DNA of 64,000 bases from JABFXC01 sp045804265. GTDB lineage: Bacteria; Gemmatimonadota; Gemmatimonadetes; Gemmatimonadales; Gemmatimonadaceae. Shown here one piece after another: positions 15,810-24,416 of this stretch (positions within the stretch are counted from its first letter, which is position 1; the number at the start of each line of letters is the position of its first letter). The notes beneath the pieces were generated by a model, which had not been told where the DNA came from, ran no database searches, and was given only the letters and a program-made list of their open reading frames with translations. Position numbers and translations under genes: made by a program. The DNA lies in contig JBJMNK010000039.1 of assembly GCA_045804265.1 (NCBI GenBank), positions 62,001 through 126,000 of the forward strand. Direction: 5' to 3'.

Positions 15810-16643
15810 GTGTCGGTCGAAGTAGATGTCGGCAGCAACGGCGCAGGCGGCAGCTGGCGCGACGCAGAGGAATCACAGCTCGTCGACGCAATGCGCCGCG
15901 GTCACGATGCCGCCTTCGCTGAAGTCTATCGCCGATTCGCGCCGCTCCTGACACGCATGGCGCGCCGGCGGAGAGTGCCTGACGGCGAGCGCGAGACTCT
16001 GATCATGGATTACCTCGAGGACACCTTGATGCCCGTCTTGCGTGGACGGCGACCGATACCATCGCCGTTAGGCGCCTATCTCGCTGCAGGGTTTCGTCGC
16101 CGGCTGATCTCCGCCTGGCGTAGCCGTCAGGCGGACGACGCGCGCACGCAACGGCTCGAGGTCATCGCATCAGCACCTTATGAGCATGTGGTCGCGGAAG
16201 GCTTGTCGGAGCACGCGATCCGCACGGCCAGCCTTGGCGCGTCGGAGGCGTCTGGATCCTTGATAGGTAGCAAGCCTGACAATTTATCCGAACCGTTAGG
16301 CGACGCTGCTGCCGACCCAGTGCGTGAGGCACGAACAGGGTTAGCGAAAGCACTCGCGGACGCGATGAGTCCGGAAGAACGACAGCTGATGGGGCACGTG
16401 GCTGAGCGGTTCCCGCAGCGCGAGATCGCCGCGGGACTCGGGATCACGCCAACCGCGGCTCGCGTCCGTATTCACCGGTTGCGGGGGCGACTCATGCAGG
16501 TGGCTGTGTCGTACATCAGTGCCCTGCCAGTGCAGGACGGCATTCTGCTCGCACAATTTCTGGATACCCCGCGCGCGCTCCGAATGAACAGTGTCCGCGC
16601 TCAGGGCGGGAATGACACACCAGGTGGAGAGAAGAACGTATGA
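15810..16643 (+). CDS. ECF-type RNA polymerase sigma factor
   Basis: This 277-residue protein has sigma-70 region 2 character at residues 20-110 (DAMRRGHDAAFAEVYRRFAPLL, LISAWRSRQ) and a region 4 helix-turn-helix near residues 190-235 (SPEERQLMGHVAERFPQREIAAGLGITPTAARVRIHRLRGRL). The linker is longer than in most ECF factors. Translation appears to start at GTG 15810. The next gene, an S24-type peptidase, starts in its stop codon (ATGA), so the two are coupled. A self-cleaving repressor-like partner could govern its activity, which is an inference from gene order. Confidence 0.8.
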   Translation: MSVEVDVGSNGAGGSWRDAEESQLVDAMRRGHDAAFAEVYRRFAPLLTRMARRRRVPDGERETLIMDYLEDTLMPVLRGRRPIPSPLGAYLAAGFRRRLISAWRSRQADDARTQRLEVIASAPYEHVVAEGLSEHAIRTASLGASEASGSLIGSKPDNLSEPLGDAAADPVREARTGLAKALADAMSPEERQLMGHVAERFPQREIAAGLGITPTAARVRIHRLRGRLMQVAVSYISALPVQDGILLAQFLDTPRALRMNSVRAQGGNDTPGGEKNV

Positions 16644-17401
16644 GTAACCGACGAGACCGCGACGACGCGGAGCCGACCAGTCACCGGACGCCAGATGAGG
16701 AGCGTCAGGCGGATGCCATCTTCAGGCTCGCCTGCGATTGGGCATTCAACGAGCTCCTTCCGGATGACCCGCGTAACGTCCCGTTCTTCGAGTGGCTCAC
16801 CAAGGACGCACGCGAGCGCCAAACGCTGGGTGAGCGCGCCGATACGGATCGCTTGGCGAGCGAGTTCGCGGAGCGAATGAGGAAGCGCTGGCAGACCGAG
16901 GTAATCGGGGTTGAGGAAGCGCCAGCCGTACCGCCCCGCGAAGCGGCGCCGGTCGAAACGAGTACCGCGCACGCGCTCGAGCTCGCGGGCGCCGCACGAC
17001 GTGCGCCATACGTTGATCTCGCCGTGGCGGCGGGCGAGGGCCGCGAGCTCTGGGACGAGGTCTGCACGGAGTGGGTCGAGCTTCCGCCGGGCCTGCCGCC
17101 CGCGCGGTACCTGGCGCTCCGCGTGTCAGGTGACAGCATGACACCACTCCTCCATGGTGGAGACACGATCCTCGTGCGGATCGGCGAGCGGAACGAGCGC
17201 CTCGAGCCTGGCCGCGTTGTCGTCGCGCGACGACCGGACAATGGGTACGTCGTGAAGCGTCTCGGCGACGTCGCGACCCGTGAGATCGAGTTGCTCTCGC
17301 TCAACCCCGACTTTCCGTCGATTCGGATTCCACGACGGCCAGGTGCGGTCCTCGGCACGGTCGTATTGCGCTGGTGTGCCCAGGGCGCACGCCGGGCCTG
17401 A
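16640..17401 (+). CDS. S24/LexA-like self-cleaving peptidase
   Basis: This 253-residue protein's C-terminal half is a LexA/UmuD-type peptidase domain with the nucleophile in SGDSMTPLL (S166) and the general base in YVVKRLG (K206). A cleavage site in the linker would be expected, but I see no obvious Ala-Gly/Cys-Gly. The N-terminal ~90 residues are helical and charged without a recognisable DNA-binding motif, unlike LexA. It is translationally coupled to the ECF sigma factor, making it a candidate anti-sigma or signal-responsive partner. A strong terminator hairpin follows. Confidence 0.82.
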   Translation: MSNRRDRDDAEPTSHRTPDEERQADAIFRLACDWAFNELLPDDPRNVPFFEWLTKDARERQTLGERADTDRLASEFAERMRKRWQTEVIGVEEAPAVPPREAAPVETSTAHALELAGAARRAPYVDLAVAAGEGRELWDEVCTEWVELPPGLPPARYLALRVSGDSMTPLLHGGDTILVRIGERNERLEPGRVVVARRPDNGYVVKRLGDVATREIELLSLNPDFPSIRIPRRPGAVLGTVVLRWCAQGARRA

Positions 17402-17427
17402 GTCATTCGAAACAGGGGAAGTCGTCG

Positions 17428-17461
17428 CACGCCCGGCGCTCCAGTTTGAGCGCCGGGCGTG
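17428..17461 (+). terminator. Hairpin terminator after the sigma/S24 pair
   Basis: Perfect 13-bp arms CACGCCCGGCGCT (17428-17440) and AGCGCCGGGCGTG (17449-17461) enclose an 8-nt loop, 27 bp beyond the S24 stop. No T-run follows, so termination may depend on other factors, but the stem is very stable. Confidence 0.7.
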
Positions 17462-17568
17462 TGTCGTCAGGCCTAACGGTGACCGAGTGATCATGTAACG
17501 GCCTCGCGTGAGACTAGGTGAGGGATCGGACCTACCGGCCCGTCACCACGCTCTTCGGGAGGCCTGTC

Positions 17569-18141
17569 ATGTCACACCGACGTTTCACCCACTTTTTCCG
17601 TCGGCGCGCGCCAACAGCGCGCATCGCTGCCGCGCTCGTGGCCTGCAGCTTCGCGCGGCCGCTCCACGCGCAGACTCCGAACCCACCCGCGTCGGGGCCG
17701 ACACCCGCGATCGTGCCATACCGATCGCCATCGATTGCGCTCGTCGAACCGCTCGATGGCGGCGTCGTCTACCAGGACCGCCCGGTGGTCGTGCTTCGCT
17801 TCGCGATCGGGGAAGCCACCGATCCAATCGACGCGAGCTCATTCACCATCGACGTCGATGGGGCGGATCGGACCAAGCTGTTCCAGACCTCAGCATCCGA
17901 GGCATGGGGTCCCCTCGGCTCCGCCTCCACCGGTGAGCCGCCGTTAGGCGCCGGACCCCATCACATCAGTGCGAGGATTTGCTCCTCGCGCGGCGCCTGC
18001 GCGACAACGCAGGCAACCGTCTCCACCATTCCGGCCGCGACGTCGCCGCCGGCCAACGCGGCGCCGGCAGCGGGGCGCTCGCTCCATCAACGACTTCTTG
18101 ACGCGGCGCTCAGTGCGGCCCGGAGGATTCTTAACCCATGA
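17569..18141 (+). CDS. Exported hypothetical protein coupled to the Rhs gene
   Basis: This 190-residue protein has an N-terminal signal peptide (ARIAAALVACSFARPLHAQ, cleavage after LHA). I chose ATG 17569 because GGGAGG lies upstream; the frame is open to a GTG at 17518. The mature part is proline-rich with an Ig/cadherin-like beta segment (SIALVEPLDGGVVYQDRPVV, HHISARICSSRGAC). Its stop overlaps the ATG of the Rhs gene, so it is probably made with the Rhs protein and exported to the same place, perhaps as an accessory or anchoring factor. No family recognised. Confidence 0.72.
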   Translation: MSHRRFTHFFRRRAPTARIAAALVACSFARPLHAQTPNPPASGPTPAIVPYRSPSIALVEPLDGGVVYQDRPVVVLRFAIGEATDPIDASSFTIDVDGADRTKLFQTSASEAWGPLGSASTGEPPLGAGPHHISARICSSRGACATTQATVSTIPAATSPPANAAPAAGRSLHQRLLDAALSAARRILNP

Positions 18142-21100
18142 TATCCAACACACTGCACAATTCGAGCGTCGCCGCTTCCGATAGGCGCTCCAGACTTGGA
18201 CGAAGAATCGCGGAGGGTCAGCGTATCAGGAGCATCGTTGCCCGAGTCGGGAGCCGGTTCGTGCTCGGTGCCGGCGCGCTCTCCATGATCGCGACGGTTC
18301 CCCAGCGCGCTGCGGCGCAATTCGCCGTCCACCCCGACGGCCAGGCGATCAGCAAGTCGACGAGTATCACCCTGGATAGCGTCGGATTCGGACTCGTCAA
18401 CCTCGTCAGCGGCCAAGGTTACTTCCGCGAAATCCAGTGCAGCGGCGAAGCAATCAACTGCGGGTCGCACACGCCGCAGGGGTTCACCGCGACGTCGTCG
18501 CAGATGACGATCTATGTCACGTACCAGACGACGAACACGGGTGGGCCCGGACGGATTTCGCTCAAGGCCTACAAGGCCGGGATGACCCCAACGGACACGG
18601 GCTGGTACAACGTCACCGTGACCCCGACAGACCTCGTCTCGGACCTGACAGCCAACAATAACACGAACCAGGACGTCGGCTTGTGCGCGGCATCGTGTTT
18701 CACGCCCATCTACTCGCAGAGCACGGTTCCATATCACACGTTAGGTGCGGCGCGCAACATCACGCTCGTCTATCATGGCGATCGTGCCGCCCCAACGCCA
18801 TTGCTATACACCAACGCATCGATCTCCACGAGCCGCACGGTCTCCGAGTACTGGCTCGAGGCGACGCGATCGAACGGATCGCACATCAGGTTTACGAACG
18901 GCGATACCATCATCCGCTTCTCGGGCACCAATGCCGGACAGGTGCGACTCGGTGGGCAGTTGTACGCCGACTCCCTAACGGGGAACGCGATGAACCAGGT
19001 CTCGACGCTGATCACGTCAAAGTTCGCCGATGGAACCATTCAACGACAGCGGTTCTCTCCGCAGATCATGGTCATCGACGAGCGGAAGTCCGCCATAGCC
19101 CGTGGCTGGTCGATTGAGGGACTGCAGCATCTATATACCCAAGCCAACGGCAACGTCCTCATCACAGACGGGAACGGGTCGGCGGCCTACTTCGTAGTCA
19201 GCCCGTCGTGCAGCATTTGCTTCAGCAATTCAGGTGGTGATGTCTCGACGCTCTCAAAAGCCACAACAACGTGGACGCGAAGCTATCCCGACTCGACGAA
19301 GGCGATGTTCGACACAGCAGGGAAGTTGACGTCGATCACCGACGCATTCGGGAACCAGACCACATTCGCATATGACGCGAGTGGACGGCTTACCGAAGTC
19401 CAGGACCCCATCTTGACGTACTCCGGCGGCAAGAAGGCAATCGTACTGACCTACGGTACATACGGCTTGGCGAGTGTGCAGAATCCGTCGACGGCCGTCA
19501 ACGCAAAGAGTGCCGGGCGGATCACGTACTTCACGGTGGCATCCGACTCGACGCTGCGCGCAATCAAGGATCCCGATGGTGATAGCACGCGGTTCGCGTA
19601 TGACGCCAGTCGACGACTGCAGAACGTGATCAATAGGCGTGGTGATACGACCACGTTTACGCTTGACGCGAACGGCCGGCTGCAGTACGTGGATCTCCCG
19701 CGCGTGCGGACCGATTCCGGGCTTGTCCGTCCGCGGCGAAGCTATTTCGATTCGCGAATGTCGGGTGTGCCTACCACGTCGACGGCCACGACGCCGTGGA
19801 CCCCGGTACTCGCTACTAGTCTAGTAGACACGCTCAGAGACGAGTTGGGCAATCTCAACTCGTTCAGCGTCGATCCATGGGGACAGCCCCTACGCGTTGC
19901 CGAGCCATATGGGCGCGTCACGTCCATCAGTCGGAGCGGGCTGTATCCGACGAGCGTGCAATACCCCGAGGGCGGCATCGATTCGACCACGTTCACAAAT
20001 GGGCTGCTCACATCACAGCGTCGCGCGGGCGAAAATCGTCTGAACATCCGCTACGCTGGCTGGGCGCAACCTGATAGTGTCGGAGGGACGGGTTGGCCTT
20101 CGGTGCGCGCGTCAGTCGGGCCCGGTGGTCGTGTGGACTGGACTCGCATCGGCCCCGCGGACTCGCTGCGAATGTCCTACAAGTACGATTCGCGTGGACG
20201 AGATTCCGTGCAGACGGACTCCATGGGTCATGTCACCCGGTTTACCTACGATCCAGTGACGGGAAATCCAGACAGTACGATCAGCCCCGGCAACCGCTTC
20301 ACACACCTCACCTATGATGCGTATGGCCGGCTGTCGACCCAACAATCGAATGACGAGCCCGCACGCTTGATGGCCTATGACTCTGTAGATCGCGTCATCG
20401 CCGTCTACGACAGCGTAAGTGCTGTTCCGACTCAGTACGCGTACGACAAGCTGTTCCTTGTTCGCGTGCAGGATGCGAAGGGCCAGGTCTACAAGTTCGA
20501 ACCAAACGCGCTCGGGTGGCTCACGAAGCGGTACGACCCGGCGGACACGCTGGCTCGCTTCGACAGCACTGCCTACGACCGAGCGGGCAACGTCGTCGCG
20601 CAGGTAAACCGTCGCGGGCAGCAGATCAGCTTCACGTACGATTCACTCAATCGGATCACGTCGAAGAGCGGGGCGAACACCACTTCCGATTATTTCGAGT
20701 ACTCGAGTGACGGTTTGAAAATCGTCGCACGCAACTCGGTATCGACGGATTCGATTTACCTCTCGACCAGCGGTGCAGTCGACAAGGTTGTGACACTGAT
20801 CGGCGGTCAACGATTCGAGGTCGGCTACCGCCGCAACAACATCAATCAAGTCGACTCGATTGGCGTCAACGGCGGCGGGATTACGTTTGCGACGCGGCGC
20901 TACGGGTGGAACCGAGAGACGGGCGAACTCGACACCATGATCGTGAACGGGTACTCGACTCGCTTCGTCCACAACAAGGACCTCCTACCGCGCCAGACCA
21001 TCTGGCCATCGGTCACGCGCACCGAACAATGGACGTCGATTCACCGGCCGGCGGAGCAATCGTTCAACGTTGCGCAGATCGACACTGCGCTGTTCCGTCG

Positions 21101-22571
21101 ATACAGCTACGACAGCCGCTTCGGGATGCAGGACTACGAGAAGCGCGAGGGAAGCAACTTCAGGACGCGGCAGCGCACGTTCGACTGGATGCGGCGAATG
21201 GGTGGGCTGGGAAACAACGTGTACGCCGGATCGAGCTGTCCGCAGGACGCAAACAACGGCTTCGTCTGTCCTGTGTCGCTGCAGACCACCGTCAGCTACG
21301 ATCGGGTCGGAAACCGTGCGGTTGCGTCGGTTACCTTGTTCGCGGCGGGCAACCGGGTCTTTCGATTCGCCGGCGACAGCTTCTCCTACGATCTCGATGG
21401 CAACGACACGCTGAAGCTGAACCTTGCGTCCGGCCTGCGGAAAAGCTTCGAGTGGAGCGCTGAGGGTCGCCTAACGCGCGTGCTCATCAACGGCGTCGAA
21501 AAGACGAAGTTCGACTACAACGCCCAGGGACAGCTCGTGCGGCGGTCGACGAACGGCTCCGTTGACCGAATTTACCTCTGGGTGGGCGACCAGCTTCTCG
21601 CTGAGCTTAACGCAAGCGCGTCACAGCGGATCTCGGAGTACGCATACCTCCCGGGCGTTGATCAGCCATTCGCACTCATCACGGGTGCGACATCGATCGA
21701 CTCAGTCCGGTATCACGTCCTGGACGAGGCCGGCAACGTAATCGGGATCACTAACGGTACGGCAGTTAGCCAGGCGACGACGTACGACGATTGGGGTGTC
21801 GCAACGACGACGGGAAGCGCGGACAATCGACTCCTCTTCAAGGGTCTCCTGTGGGAGCCAGATGCAGGGTTGTATTACGTGCGAGCACGGTGGTATGACC
21901 CGGCGATTGGGCGATTCGCCTCGGAAGATCCGATTGGGTTGGCCGGTGGGATCAATAAGTACGCATTCAACTACGACGATCCGACGAATCTGAGTGACCC
22001 GAGTGGGCAGTGCCCGATTTGCGTCGCTGCTCTTATCGGAGCTGTCGCGAACGTAGTCGTCCACGGCGTGCGGAATACGCTACACCACAAACCCTTCCTC
22101 AGGGGCGCGGGAAAAGCCGCGCTGACGGGTGCGGCGGTCGGCGCGGGAGTAGGGGCGGCTGTTGAATACGCACCTTGGATATTCGCAACGCCGGCGGCGC
22201 GCCGCCTTGTTATATCGTACCTAGCTGATCAGGCAGGTCTTCCGAGGTATTGGTCCGATAACCCGCAGCTTGCGACGGTGTGCGGTCCTTCGCACCACGC
22301 CCAATTCGGAGAGAAATCCCATGTTGACCTTGATTGGCCAATGGGCTACATCGTCGATGCGTGGGCGGACTGGAATCTCACTTTCGCCAGTTGGGAACAG
22401 GGCAACGAGTACAAGGTCGCCAACGTGAATGGGTGGGTGCACTTCGATATTGCCGGAGGGTTGGGGGAAATGGGCGGAAGGATCCACGGGTTTGTTCACT
22501 GTGCGGGCAGGCCAGCCAACGAAATCAATCACATGGGGAACTTTTGGCCGGGCTGGTGGTCAGTGCCTTGA
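18138..22571 (+). CDS. Secreted Rhs/YD-repeat protein with variable C-terminal tip
   Basis: This giant 1,477-residue protein has a signal peptide (LGAGALSMIATVPQRAAAQ), a beta-rich N-terminal region to about residue 400, and many YD repeats (TFAYDASGRLTEVQDP, FTYDPVTGNPDS, TYDAYGRLSTQQ). The Rhs-associated core follows (LYYVRARWYDPAIGRFASEDPIGLAGG), ending at DPSG (residues 1287-1290). The shell is expected to encapsulate the last ~187 residues, which begin with a hydrophobic glycine-rich segment and end in a Trp/His-rich domain (HMGNFWPGWWSVP) I do not recognise. A toxin role for the tip is the family norm, inferred here. A signal peptide implies Sec export rather than type VI delivery. Confidence 0.92.
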   Translation: MISNTLHNSSVAASDRRSRLGRRIAEGQRIRSIVARVGSRFVLGAGALSMIATVPQRAAAQFAVHPDGQAISKSTSITLDSVGFGLVNLVSGQGYFREIQCSGEAINCGSHTPQGFTATSSQMTIYVTYQTTNTGGPGRISLKAYKAGMTPTDTGWYNVTVTPTDLVSDLTANNNTNQDVGLCAASCFTPIYSQSTVPYHTLGAARNITLVYHGDRAAPTPLLYTNASISTSRTVSEYWLEATRSNGSHIRFTNGDTIIRFSGTNAGQVRLGGQLYADSLTGNAMNQVSTLITSKFADGTIQRQRFSPQIMVIDERKSAIARGWSIEGLQHLYTQANGNVLITDGNGSAAYFVVSPSCSICFSNSGGDVSTLSKATTTWTRSYPDSTKAMFDTAGKLTSITDAFGNQTTFAYDASGRLTEVQDPILTYSGGKKAIVLTYGTYGLASVQNPSTAVNAKSAGRITYFTVASDSTLRAIKDPDGDSTRFAYDASRRLQNVINRRGDTTTFTLDANGRLQYVDLPRVRTDSGLVRPRRSYFDSRMSGVPTTSTATTPWTPVLATSLVDTLRDELGNLNSFSVDPWGQPLRVAEPYGRVTSISRSGLYPTSVQYPEGGIDSTTFTNGLLTSQRRAGENRLNIRYAGWAQPDSVGGTGWPSVRASVGPGGRVDWTRIGPADSLRMSYKYDSRGRDSVQTDSMGHVTRFTYDPVTGNPDSTISPGNRFTHLTYDAYGRLSTQQSNDEPARLMAYDSVDRVIAVYDSVSAVPTQYAYDKLFLVRVQDAKGQVYKFEPNALGWLTKRYDPADTLARFDSTAYDRAGNVVAQVNRRGQQISFTYDSLNRITSKSGANTTSDYFEYSSDGLKIVARNSVSTDSIYLSTSGAVDKVVTLIGGQRFEVGYRRNNINQVDSIGVNGGGITFATRRYGWNRETGELDTMIVNGYSTRFVHNKDLLPRQTIWPSVTRTEQWTSIHRPAEQSFNVAQIDTALFRRYSYDSRFGMQDYEKREGSNFRTRQRTFDWMRRMGGLGNNVYAGSSCPQDANNGFVCPVSLQTTVSYDRVGNRAVASVTLFAAGNRVFRFAGDSFSYDLDGNDTLKLNLASGLRKSFEWSAEGRLTRVLINGVEKTKFDYNAQGQLVRRSTNGSVDRIYLWVGDQLLAELNASASQRISEYAYLPGVDQPFALITGATSIDSVRYHVLDEAGNVIGITNGTAVSQATTYDDWGVATTTGSADNRLLFKGLLWEPDAGLYYVRARWYDPAIGRFASEDPIGLAGGINKYAFNYDDPTNLSDPSGQCPICVAALIGAVANVVVHGVRNTLHHKPFLRGAGKAALTGAAVGAGVGAAVEYAPWIFATPAARRLVISYLADQAGLPRYWSDNPQLATVCGPSHHAQFGEKSHVDLDWPMGYIVDAWADWNLTFASWEQGNEYKVANVNGWVHFDIAGGLGEMGGRIHGFVHCAGRPANEINHMGNFWPGWWSVP

Positions 22572-22630
22572 TCGTCTGCTAACTAAATTGGTTTGCCCTG
22601 CGACGGGTTAGCTTACATCATCTTAGCACG

Positions 22631-22685
22631 TCGCAACGAAACGACGTCCTTGGGTCTCCGCTGAAGATCCAAGGACACGTTGCGA
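22631..22685 (+). terminator. Two-stage stem-loop downstream of the Rhs gene
   Basis: Outer arms TCGCAACG/CGTTGCGA and inner arms GTCCTTGG/CCAAGGAC form a long interrupted hairpin with a 15-nt loop, 60 bp after the Rhs stop and just before the next gene. It could terminate Rhs transcription or set its ratio to the downstream gene. Confidence 0.5.
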
Positions 22686-22716
22686 GAGATTGACTCTCGT
22701 TCACGAGGGACTAGTC

Positions 22717-23199
22717 ATGCCTGAGTCCGAAGATCGGCTCTTGGCGCAAGTCACGCTCGTCGCTTTGCGCGCCGCGTTGCCGGTGACGCAGGAAGCCTTG
22801 AGTGGGCTTTACGCCATCCTGCCAAGATTGGCTCCGATGAAGCGCGAGGCTGCAGTAAACGCACTCGCCGTGATGCCGAAGCCTGTCCGTTGCACCGCGA
22901 TTGCACTTGACGGAATTCTCGCCATCGCTGCCTGGCCGCTCGAGCATCGTCTAACGGGCCATTGGCCGGAATCGTTCGCTCATCGATTGGAGACGCAGGA
23001 GCAATATCCACGTGCTCGTCTCTTGTTCAAGGTTGATGGAGAGGAGCCACTCGTTCTGAATGCTCAAAACGCTATCCGCTGGCAGAATGACTACCAGGTG
23101 CTCGGTTTAGGTGTAAGCTGGGCGTGGGACGACAACGATCCGCTGGCGCGCCTTCACGATGCTACGGCAGTCGTCGGGCTTACACGGGTGCACTCTTGA
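22717..23199 (+). CDS. Hypothetical protein, candidate immunity protein for the Rhs tip
   Basis: This 160-residue soluble, mostly helical protein (DRLLAQVTLVALRAALPVTQEALSG) starts at ATG 22717 after GAGGGA; the frame is open to 22690. It carries no signal peptide, as expected for a cytoplasmic immunity protein, and lies immediately downstream of the variable Rhs tip, where cognate immunity genes sit. Its codon use is less GC-biased than core neighbours. The role is inferred only from position. Confidence 0.55.
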   Translation: MPESEDRLLAQVTLVALRAALPVTQEALSGLYAILPRLAPMKREAAVNALAVMPKPVRCTAIALDGILAIAAWPLEHRLTGHWPESFAHRLETQEQYPRARLLFKVDGEEPLVLNAQNAIRWQNDYQVLGLGVSWAWDDNDPLARLHDATAVVGLTRVHS

Positions 23200-23969
23200 C
23201 CGATGACGATTGCCGCAGACCCATACTCTTTTAAGAAATTGCTGGGGTGTGAGATCATCAAAGCGGAAATCCTCGAGGTGCACCCCGACGGACGCCTGCC
23301 ACCGACTGCTGGGCGCTGGAAGAACCTCAAATCGGCGAGAACGCAGGCCCGGCCTTCGGACGAGTTGCGGCCCCGGCATTCCGCGCGCACCTCGAGCGGC
23401 ACACGACGCAGCACTGCCTTGAGCGCATTAGGATTGTAGCACGGCGAAAGCGCAGCGCGCTGTTCCGGCGACAACTCGAACTCGGCCTCGGATTCTCCTA
23501 TCACTCCCGCGGTGTGCAAGTCGCAGTCATCTAGCGCCTACGGCCGAGCTGTGGCCGAATCACAAATAAGGCGCCGCCACAGCGAGCTTTCATCCGCCTC
23601 GACCGAACCCCCGCGACCCGCGTTAGTGTTTTGCCGGGCGCAAGTCCTCCAGTTCGGCGTAGCTGAATGTCGCTGAAATGATCGCCAAGCATCTGTTAGC
23701 AAGCGCCCGCCTGTGGATTGTATTTGCGCCCCGGGATGAACAATTGCCGCTCCTAGCGCGCGCCGCCGTCTAGGCGACTGCTCTAGCAATTGAGAAGGAT
23801 CAGTAGTCGCGGGCAGGCGCCTGTGCTACCAACGTGAGCGGGCGAAGAACCCTCTCCACGCTCGCTTTGCTCGCTATCGCCCTAACTGGCGGAAGTGCTG
23901 CTGACCGAGGGGTCGGCGACTGAGCGTTCACGCGCCGCGCGGGCCGAAAGCGACCGGCCGAGCCTAAGC
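23200..23969. other. Non-coding or decayed stretch after the Rhs module
   Basis: No gene is convincing over about 770 bp. A plus-strand frame from ATG 23203 begins plausibly (TIAADPYSFKKLLGCEIIKAEILEVHPDG) but turns into arginine/serine-rich noise. A minus-strand frame starting at 23519 begins plausibly too (EAEFELSPEQRAALSPCYNPNALKAVL) and then decays. Both look like remnants, consistent with worn-out Rhs tip or immunity genes. No CGTTAGGC copy occurs here. Confidence 0.4.
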
Positions 23970-24209
23970 CTACGCTCTCCGTTGATCGCCTCGGCCGGTG
24001 GGCCTGCTGCGATCGCGCACGATTATGTCGCCCGGTTCGATCTTCAGCGCGGCGCACAGATCATTCAACACGTCGAGCGATATCTGGCGCGTTGCATTGG
24101 TACACATGCGGTTGATCGTCGCGAAGCTTACGCCCGAGGATCGTGACAGCTCGCTCTGCCCAATCCCCGCATCCTCGAGCACCTCGCGCAACCGGAAACG
24201 TACCGACAT
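23970..24209 (-). CDS. XRE-family repressor-like regulator
   Basis: This 79-residue protein is essentially one Cro/C1-type helix-turn-helix (LREVLEDAGIGQSELSRSSGVSFATINRMCTNATRQISLDVLNDLCAALKIEPGDII). It faces an AraC-like gene across a control region with two AGCTATAGCT palindromes, a larger palindrome and a consensus sigma70 promoter, so it very probably represses that promoter. The layout recalls the immunity region of an integrative element. Confidence 0.82.
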   Translation of the reverse strand: MSVRFRLREVLEDAGIGQSELSRSSGVSFATINRMCTNATRQISLDVLNDLCAALKIEPGDIIVRDRSRPTGRGDQRRA

Positions 24210-24247
24210 GGACTTGCCTCAGGCTAGGCGGAAACATATAGCCAGAA

Positions 24248-24301
24248 AGCTATAGCTACCTCTTGACAAGCTATAGCTAATCTGTTATAATTGTATAACA
24301 G
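24248..24301. promoter_or_regulatory. Operator cluster between the XRE and AraC-like genes
   Basis: Two copies of the perfect palindrome AGCTATAGCT lie at 24248-24257 and 24269-24278, centres 21 bp (two helical turns) apart. A third palindrome, CTGTTATA-ATTG-TATAACAG, spans 24282-24301. The second and third overlap the -35/-10 region of the rightward promoter, ideal for repression by the divergent XRE protein. Confidence 0.72.
24263..24291 (+). promoter_or_regulatory. Consensus sigma70 promoter
   Basis: TTGACA (24263-24268), a 17-bp spacer and TATAAT (24286-24291) give a perfect textbook promoter, unusual in this GC-rich chromosome. It drives the AraC-like and RadC-like genes and is overlapped by palindromic operators, so it is presumably strong but tightly repressed. 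Confidence 0.85.
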
Positions 24302-24305
24302 AAAA

Positions 24306-24345
24306 GAGGCAGCCGGAAACCCTAGGAAAGTTGGCCGACTGCCTC
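24306..24345 (+). promoter_or_regulatory. Leader hairpin upstream of the AraC-like gene
   Basis: GAGGCAGCCGG (24306-24316) pairs with CCGACTGCCTC (24335-24345) with one C-A mismatch, forming a stem in the first transcribed bases of the ~120-nt leader. It may stabilise or attenuate the message. No riboswitch family is recognised. Confidence 0.4.
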
Positions 24346-24416
24346 CCCCACACCCCCGAAGGGGCGCGACTCCAAGATAGGACGGCCGCCCCGCCGGGAC
24401 AACCCGGGAGGGCATC

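Noticed and set aside
22578..22613. GCTAAC...GTTAGC inverted pair after the Rhs gene as another attC
   Set aside because: The span is 36 bp, too short for attC, and the interior does not fold; six-base matches of this kind are expected by chance.
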